A stretch of DNA of 64,000 bases from Idiomarina tyrosinivorans (GTDB lineage: Bacteria > Pseudomonadota > Gammaproteobacteria > Enterobacterales > Alteromonadaceae). The notes beneath the pieces are model-generated. The model saw nothing but the letters and a program-made list of their open reading frames with translations. It did no database searches and was not told the DNA's origin. The position numbers and the translations under genes were made by a program. The stretch covers positions 1-64,000 of the forward strand of contig NZ_PIQH01000009.1 in assembly GCF_003987475.1 (NCBI RefSeq), given 5' to 3'. Of the stretch, positions 58,473-64,000 are shown piece by piece (position 1 is the stretch's first letter; each line of letters opens with the position of its first letter).

Positions 58473-59603
58473 ATGGACTCTCTGCAGTTGTTGTGGCAAA
58501 CCACCGGTATCGCCGCGATGAGTTGGGGCCAATTGGCAATGATCGGCGTCGGTTTTTTATTGCTGTATTTGGCAATTGCGAAGAAGTTTGAACCCTTATT
58601 GCTGGTACCCATTGGTTTTGGCGCAGTGTTGGCAAATATTCCGCTGGCCGGTTTCACCGAGCCGGGTGGATTGCTGTATTACATTTATGCTGCCGGAATA
58701 GATACTGGCGTATTTCCGCTGTTAATTTTTATGGGTGTGGGAGCGCTAACAGATTTTGGGCCGTTGATTGCTAATCCGAAAATGCTGTTACTCGGTGGCG
58801 CGGCGCAGATGGGAATTTTTGTAACCTTGTTCGGCGCTATTGCGTTGAATGTGATTCCTGGTTTAGATTTTTCGCTTGCTGACGCTTCGGCCATTGCCAT
58901 CATTGGCGGTGCCGATGGTCCTACAGCAATCTTCCTCGCTTCAAGGCTAGCGCCAGACTTGTTAGGAGCAATAGCCGTCGCAGCCTACTCCTATATGGCG
59001 TTAGTGCCGATTATTCAGCCGCCAATAATGCGCTTACTTACCACTGAGCAAGAGCGCCAAGTGAAGATGGAACAACTGCGCCCGGTGAGCCGCCGCGAAA
59101 AACTCATGTTTCCATTGGCGGTATTACTGCTGACCTTACTATTGTTGCCTTCGGCAACGCCGTTAGTCGGCATGTTTTGTTTGGGCAACCTCATGCGCGA
59201 ATCCGGTGTGGTGGAACGCTTAACCAAGACCACCCAAAATGATTTAATCAATACGGTGACCATCTTCTTGGGCTTAGCGGTGGGCTCTAAGCTTTCGGCT
59301 GAACACTTCTTAAGTTATGAAACACTAGGCATTTTGGCCCTAGGAGCGATAGCTTTTGCGATAGGTACCGCATCTGGCGTGTTGATGGCGAAGTTAATGG
59401 CGAAGTTCAGTCACAGCCCGATTAACCCGCTAATCGGCGCTGCGGGTGTTTCTGCGGTGCCGATGGCGGCAAGAGTGGTGAATAAAGTGGGGCAGCAAGC
59501 CAACCCGCAAAATTACCTGCTAATGCACGCCATGGGGCCTAACGTTGCAGGAGTGCTGGGTTCAGCGGTAGCCGCCGGTATTCTATTGGCGCTGGTAGGC
59601 TAA
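58473..59603 (+). CDS. oadB: Oxaloacetate decarboxylase Na+ pump, beta subunit
   Basis: A 376-residue polytopic membrane protein that releases CO2 from carboxybiotin and exports Na+. Family motifs are [51 protein letters not shown] and [17 protein letters not shown]. It ends the oad operon six bases after oadA. Together with MotY this points to an energetically used sodium gradient. Confidence 0.97.
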   Translation: MDSLQLLWQTTGIAAMSWGQLAMIGVGFLLLYLAIAKKFEPLLLVPIGFGAVLANIPLAGFTEPGGLLYYIYAAGIDTGVFPLLIFMGVGALTDFGPLIANPKMLLLGGAAQMGIFVTLFGAIALNVIPGLDFSLADASAIAIIGGADGPTAIFLASRLAPDLLGAIAVAAYSYMALVPIIQPPIMRLLTTEQERQVKMEQLRPVSRREKLMFPLAVLLLTLLLLPSATPLVGMFCLGNLMRESGVVERLTKTTQNDLINTVTIFLGLAVGSKLSAEHFLSYETLGILALGAIAFAIGTASGVLMAKLMAKFSHSPINPLIGAAGVSAVPMAARVVNKVGQQANPQNYLLMHAMGPNVAGVLGSAVAAGILLALVG

Positions 59604-59607
59604 CCGG

Positions 59608-59781
59608 CTAACGCGCAGTAAGCCACAGCATGAGGGTATAAAACGTCGCAATCACAGCACTAAACAGGGTAATGTAGATATAGCCCTTAGCGCCCGAACG
59701 AATGCGATAACCACGCGACCATAAAAACAGGGTCCACAGCACACACAATACTACGGGCAGTAAAAATAACAGTCGTATCAT
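59608..59781 (-). CDS. Small membrane protein coupled to the hybrid kinase
   Basis: A 57-codon frame (begins [16 protein letters not shown], ends MLWLTAR) with two predicted transmembrane helices, about residues 3-20 and 33-54, separated by a basic loop (SRGYRIRSGAKG). Its ATG shares a base with the kinase stop codon (TAATG), so it is probably translated by coupling. It ends 4 bases from the convergent oadB stop. I recognise no family; function unknown. It could be a kinase accessory or an unrelated passenger. Confidence 0.75.
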   Translation of the reverse strand: MIRLLFLLPVVLCVLWTLFLWSRGYRIRSGAKGYIYITLFSAVIATFYTLMLWLTAR

Positions 59782-62429
59782 TACGCTTGTTCCTCATGGC
59801 TGTCATCGCTCGCTTGCATTGCAGCTAAGTCTGACGCTGCTTGGCTGGCGTGCTGTAAACGTTTTTCTAACTCGGTAATGCGATCGGCAACACGGTCGAT
59901 CTCGCCTTTACTCATATAACTTTCCATATCCGCTGCCTTTTCCTGCAGGGCATTAAGGCCCAAATTGGCTGCAGCGCCTTTTAATGAGTGGAAGTAGCGC
60001 CGTGCTTTGTCGTGTTGCCCACGAGTAATAAAGTCGGCCACAGTTAACGCGCTGTTTTGGTATTGTTCAACCAGTTGGTTGACCAACCGCAGATAGAGCT
60101 CAACGTTGTTTTGAAGGCGTTTCAGGGCGCCGGCAAAATCAATACCTTTGGCCTGTGGATAGCGAATACGACTAACCTCTTTAGGTTCTGGCTCAGGTGC
60201 TTCTGTGCGCGGCTCAGTGGGTTTACTTTGCTGATAGTCACCGGGCTTGCACCATTTACTCAACATCGCCAGTAGCGCGGTTTCATCTATTGGCTTGGCT
60301 AAGTGCCCCTGCATCCCCGCGGCTAGCGAGCGTTCGGCATCACCACTCATGGCATTAGCGGTCATCGCTAGAATAGGAAGCTGCTGGTAAGAGTAGGTCT
60401 GTCGAATGGTTTCTGCGGCACGGTAACCATCCATCACTGGCATTTGAATATCCATTAATACGATGGCGTATTGCTGACTGTTGACTTTATCAACCGCCAC
60501 TTGGCCGTTTTCGGCAATGTCCACAACAAAGCCATGGCTTTCGAGTAACTCGCGCGCGACGTGCTGATTAATTTCGTTGTCTTCGACCAGCAACACTGGC
60601 GCATGCAAAATTGATTCGGGTAGCTGGATGTCTTGCTGTTCGGTTGTCACTGAGCGATTGGTGCGGTTATTCAATACATCACTTAACACGCGGCCGAGCG
60701 AAGCGGTGGTATAAGGTTTGGTAATAAAGTCGGAAGCGCCAACCTTTTTCGCTTTTTCCGCAAGCTCCTCAGCATAGTAGCCGGTCGCTAACACCAACTT
60801 GGGAAGCCGTGAGGGTTCAAACTTTTTCTGTAACCGTTGGCAGAAGGTTAAGCCATCCATCCCCGGCAAACGCCAGTCAACTAATATCAGCTCGTAAGGC
60901 GAGTCTGCGGCAACAGCTTCTTCACACAAGCTCATGCCTTGTTCTGCGGTACGACAGACTTTTACATCGACTTTATAACCGCGAAGAATTTCATAGAGCA
61001 TTTCGCGAGTACTGAGGTTGTCGTCGATAGCAAGAATTTTTCGCCCCGCCAGTTGCTGTTGTAAACGTTGGATATGGGAATCATCTTGCTCTGGTTGCAA
61101 CGGCAGCGTGAGTTCAATAAAGAAGGTAGACCCTTGGCCGACTGCACTGGTCACCCCGATATCGCCTTGCATAAGGTGAATTAGGCGGCGTGATATCGCC
61201 AACCCAAGGCCGGTTCCGCCATATTTACGGGTCGTTGAACTATCGGCCTGAGTGAAAGGCTGGAACAAGTTTGCGCGTTGCTCCTCATCCATACCTATGC
61301 CGGTATCTGACACAGAAATACGCAACCATACTTGTTGATCGTTGCGGTCTAGCAAGGTTACAGCAACGTTAATTTCACCGTCTTCGGTAAACTTAATGGC
61401 GTTACTGACTAAGTTCACCAGCACCTGGTTTAGGCGCAGCGGGTCGCCAAGAAGGCGTGTGGGAATATTCCCGGGAATGTTGATGATAAACTCTAAATCT
61501 TTATCGTAAGCCTTGTAGGCAAACATATCAGCCAACGATTCCATCACTTCTTCGAGGTCGAAAGGAATGCGCTCAATATGCAGCTTACCCGCATCGATTT
61601 TGGAGAAATCAAGAATGTCATTAATAACCCCGAGCAAGGCATTTGATGAGGCGTTGATGACCTTGACGTAACGCCGTTGCTTGGCATCCAATTGCGTTTT
61701 TAAACAAAGTGTTGCCATGCCCACGATGGCGTTGATTGGGGTCCGTATTTCGTGGCTCATATTTGCCAAAAACTCGCCTTTGGCTAAATTGGCTTGTTCT
61801 GCGGTCTCTTTGGCTTGCGCCATTTCAGTGGCAACGGCTTTAATTTTAGAAATGTCATAATACGAGCCCAAGATGCCAATGACTTTACCTTGTTCGTCGT
61901 AGAGCGGCACACTGGCATGCTCTACCCAACAGGCTTGGTCACGCAATTGCATCTCGACCTCGGCGATCGAAGAGGCCTGTTGTTGTGCCAAGGTTTTGCT
62001 GTCGCGCGCTAAAATTTGGTCTAAGGTGCTGGCTATACTGTTGGACTGCTGCTCAGCATTGGCGATATCGTCCACTGAGGCTAACCCTAAATCGTCGGCA
62101 AAGGCTTGATTGCCGCCCAACAGTTGTAACTGCTGGTCACGCCAATAAACACGCATTGGTAGGTCGGTAAATACCTGCTGTAATAATTGTAGCGAGGTTG
62201 ACGAAAGAATGGGTTGAGAAAATGGCGCAGTTAACGCGGTATTGCGGCTGCGAACCCAAAAATAGATGCCGGAGAGGGCGCTGGCGCATAAAATCAGCAC
62301 CAAGGCATAGTCATTCCATGGCGAGGGCGCAACAAAATAGCTCACCACTGCACCCAACTGCAGCAGCGCTAAGCCTTTTTGCAACGCCGGCCAATAACTT
62401 TTTACGGACGTTTTGGTGGTTACAGACAT
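59781..62429 (-). CDS. Hybrid sensor histidine kinase with PAS, two receiver and Hpt domains
   Basis: A BarA-like phosphorelay protein of 882 residues from the chosen start. It has two adjacent transmembrane helices (about 22-58), a PAS domain (about 85-200), HisKA with phosphorylated His226 in NMSHEIRTP, HATPase with NAIKFT, DTGIGM and GGTGLGLA, receiver 1 (Asp518 in [11 protein letters not shown]), receiver 2 (Asp660 in [11 protein letters not shown]) and a C-terminal Hpt (His814 in [11 protein letters not shown]). Lacking a DNA-binding output, it needs a separate response regulator. An in-frame ATG at 62489 would add 20 residues; neither start has a strong ribosome-binding site. Confidence 0.93.
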   Translation of the reverse strand: MSVTTKTSVKSYWPALQKGLALLQLGAVVSYFVAPSPWNDYALVLILCASALSGIYFWVRSRNTALTAPFSQPILSSTSLQLLQQVFTDLPMRVYWRDQQLQLLGGNQAFADDLGLASVDDIANAEQQSNSIASTLDQILARDSKTLAQQQASSIAEVEMQLRDQACWVEHASVPLYDEQGKVIGILGSYYDISKIKAVATEMAQAKETAEQANLAKGEFLANMSHEIRTPINAIVGMATLCLKTQLDAKQRRYVKVINASSNALLGVINDILDFSKIDAGKLHIERIPFDLEEVMESLADMFAYKAYDKDLEFIINIPGNIPTRLLGDPLRLNQVLVNLVSNAIKFTEDGEINVAVTLLDRNDQQVWLRISVSDTGIGMDEEQRANLFQPFTQADSSTTRKYGGTGLGLAISRRLIHLMQGDIGVTSAVGQGSTFFIELTLPLQPEQDDSHIQRLQQQLAGRKILAIDDNLSTREMLYEILRGYKVDVKVCRTAEQGMSLCEEAVAADSPYELILVDWRLPGMDGLTFCQRLQKKFEPSRLPKLVLATGYYAEELAEKAKKVGASDFITKPYTTASLGRVLSDVLNNRTNRSVTTEQQDIQLPESILHAPVLLVEDNEINQHVARELLESHGFVVDIAENGQVAVDKVNSQQYAIVLMDIQMPVMDGYRAAETIRQTYSYQQLPILAMTANAMSGDAERSLAAGMQGHLAKPIDETALLAMLSKWCKPGDYQQSKPTEPRTEAPEPEPKEVSRIRYPQAKGIDFAGALKRLQNNVELYLRLVNQLVEQYQNSALTVADFITRGQHDKARRYFHSLKGAAANLGLNALQEKAADMESYMSKGEIDRVADRITELEKRLQHASQAASDLAAMQASDDSHEEQA

Positions 62430-62570
62430 GGAATAACTCGGTATCATAAAAGTCATAGTGTGCCATGCGCAGTAGATACTGCCAAGCATTCAACAAACTC
62501 GAATGGACTGCGGCTACAATTATCAGTAAGCTGTGCCCATAACTGGTATTAGCGTCAGCAGGAACCTCCA

Positions 62571-64000
62571 TTGCAAGCAAAGCTTGAATCTGTTGTTAAC
62601 GCGTTGCAAGCGACAGTGCCAAATTCGGCGTGGTCGGAAATCCAACGCGGTGTAGAGCGTGAAACGTTGCGAATTAATCAGGATGCGACGTTGGCGCAAA
62701 CTGATCACCCGTCTAGCTTGGGCAAAACTCTGACCCACCCAACCATTACTACGGACTATTCTGAGTGTTTATTGGAATTTATTACGCCTGTTGAGCGTAG
62801 TATCGATAACACCATGGCGCAGTTACGCGATATTCACCGACAAAGTTACCGAGCGGTGGGCGAACAATTGTTGTGGCCAATGAGCATGCCTTGTTACGTC
62901 GGTGATGAAAAAGACATTCCGATTGCGCGTTACGGCAATTCTCATAGTGGCCGAATGAAGAGTTTGTACCGTAAAGGATTGACGCACCGCTATGGCGGCA
63001 CCATGCAGATCATTGCTGGAGTGCATTATAACTTCTCGGTTCCACAGAGTATTTGGGATGCTTTAGCGAAGCACCACGGTGAACGCAACACACAACAGTT
63101 TCGTTCTGCGCGCTATTTCGGCCTTATCCGTAATTTCAAACGCGTCAGTTGGGTTATCCCTTATTTATTTGGGGCCTCGCCGGCGGTGTGTAAATCGTTC
63201 TTATCCCATGTTGAGCACAACATCGACTTTAAGATCATGGGCAAGGGCACGGCCTACCGCGATTATGCCACGTCGTTGCGTATGAGCGACCTAGGCTACA
63301 CCAACAAAGAGCAGGCCTCATTGCAAATTACCTACAACTCGGTGGATGAATACATTGCCGGGTTGCGCCGAGCCATCTCGACTAAATCGACGCAGTTCAG
63401 CAAAATTGGAGTGAAAGTCGATGGCGAGTATCGCCAATTAAACGACAACATCCTGCAGATAGAGAACGAGTTCTATTCGCCAATACGCCCTAAACGGGTG
63501 GCGAAAAATGGTGAAACGCCCACGCAAGCGCTTGAGCGCGGTGGGGTTGAGTATATTGAAGTCCGTGCGTTAGATGCTAATCCATTTAGCCCGGTCGGGA
63601 TTACCGCTGAACAAATCAAGTTTTTGGATTTATTATTACTGTATTGCCTGTTTAGCGAGTCTGCACCGTTGAGTTGGGAACAACAGCGAGTTTGCGATAA
63701 CAATTTTAATAAGGTTGTGCTGGATGGCCGTAATCCACGCTTATCGTTGCAAGATGGTGAGCATGAACGTGCTATCGCTGATTGGTTAGAAGCGTTGTTT
63801 TATGATCTCGGTTTGCTGGCGCAAACACTCGACCAAGCCGCTGCACAAGGCGGAACCTATCAGCAAACCTTGGCGGGCTTTTATGAGTGGGTTTTAAACC
63901 CGGAGTTAACCCTGTCTGGACAGTGGATGGCGCTACTCAAAGAGCAAGGATTGGATAATAGTGAACTGGGCATGCAATTGGCGAAAAAGTATCGTCAGCA
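62571..64000 (+). CDS. gshA: Glutamate-cysteine ligase (partial, runs off the window)
   Basis: First enzyme of glutathione synthesis; about 476 codons are present, with no stop before the window end (the E. coli protein has 518). Start is inferred as TTG with AGGA seven bases upstream, giving MQAKLESVVNALQ, followed by the family motifs GVERETLRI, DYSECLLEFITP, GGTMQIIAGVHYNFS, SSARYFGLIRNF-like RSARYFGLIRNF and YIEVRALDANPFSPVGI. It is divergent from the kinase gene. The non-ATG start makes it easy to miss. Confidence 0.95.
   Translation, partial: MQAKLESVVNALQATVPNSAWSEIQRGVERETLRINQDATLAQTDHPSSLGKTLTHPTITTDYSECLLEFITPVERSIDNTMAQLRDIHRQSYRAVGEQLLWPMSMPCYVGDEKDIPIARYGNSHSGRMKSLYRKGLTHRYGGTMQIIAGVHYNFSVPQSIWDALAKHHGERNTQQFRSARYFGLIRNFKRVSWVIPYLFGASPAVCKSFLSHVEHNIDFKIMGKGTAYRDYATSLRMSDLGYTNKEQASLQITYNSVDEYIAGLRRAISTKSTQFSKIGVKVDGEYRQLNDNILQIENEFYSPIRPKRVAKNGETPTQALERGGVEYIEVRALDANPFSPVGITAEQIKFLDLLLLYCLFSESAPLSWEQQRVCDNNFNKVVLDGRNPRLSLQDGEHERAIADWLEALFYDLGLLAQTLDQAAAQGGTYQQTLAGFYEWVLNPELTLSGQWMALLKEQGLDNSELGMQLAKKYRQ

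Overview
The window looks like chromosomal DNA of a marine gammaproteobacterium of the Alteromonadales/Idiomarinaceae type. This is inferred from gene content and order, not from a database search: rsxABCDGE-nth, a MotY sodium-type flagellar stator accessory, an oxaloacetate decarboxylase Na+ pump (oadGAB), a trpE-G-D-CF-B-A operon with separate trpG and trpD, and a yciV-yciO-scpA-scpB-rluB cluster. Coding density is high, most genes are housekeeping, and no phage, transposase or CRISPR array is visible.

Layout. 1-0.3 kb: a non-coding multi-helix inverted-repeat element. 0.3-4.6 kb: redox genes (sodB, grxD, 2-Cys peroxiredoxin), a Tsx-like porin, rnt, and motY behind a textbook FliA promoter. 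4.6-10.5 kb: nth and the Rnf/Rsx electron-transport operon. 10.8-14 kb: a glycosyltransferase-like gene, a chemoreceptor with a FliA-type promoter, and two tRNA-Asn genes. 14.0-14.6 kb: a non-coding stretch with a tight DnaA-box cluster and an IHF consensus site. 14.6-23.6 kb: aminotransferase, MATE pump, uvrB, and a glutathione/formaldehyde block (GST, fghA, frmA, LysR). 23.6-25.9 kb: tRNA-Val x2, gltX, tRNA-Ala and tRNA-Glu x3. 26-31.6 kb: tesA, divergent ybbA-ybbP, an epimerase, yciI and yciB. 31.6-38.6 kb: the trp operon with a complete attenuator, including a leader peptide with three consecutive Trp codons that is too short for ordinary gene calling. 38.6-44.8 kb: an accessory set (S10 peptidase, orphan solute-binding protein, azoR/LysR, fadH) lying between trpE and yciV. 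44.9-52.3 kb: yciV, yciO, scpAB, rluB, agmatine deiminase, a TPR-GGDEF protein and a SIMPL lipoprotein. 52.3-56.3 kb: recX (with no recA beside it), alaS, csrA, tRNA-Ser and tRNA-Arg x2. 56.4-62.5 kb: oadGAB, a 57-residue membrane peptide gene translationally coupled to a large hybrid histidine kinase. 62.6 kb to the end: gshA, starting with TTG and cut by the window edge.

Themes. Glutathione and oxidative/electrophile defence recur (sodB, grxD, Prx, GST, fghA/frmA, azoR, gshA). Sodium or ion-gradient energetics recur (MotY, Rnf/Rsx, Oad). Motility genes (motY, chemoreceptor) carry FliA promoters although no flagellar structural genes are present. I see no convincing wholly new multi-gene system. 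The most interesting items are non-coding: the 5' multi-helix element, the DnaA/IHF locus, the trp attenuator with a repeated arm, and the coupled micro-ORF.
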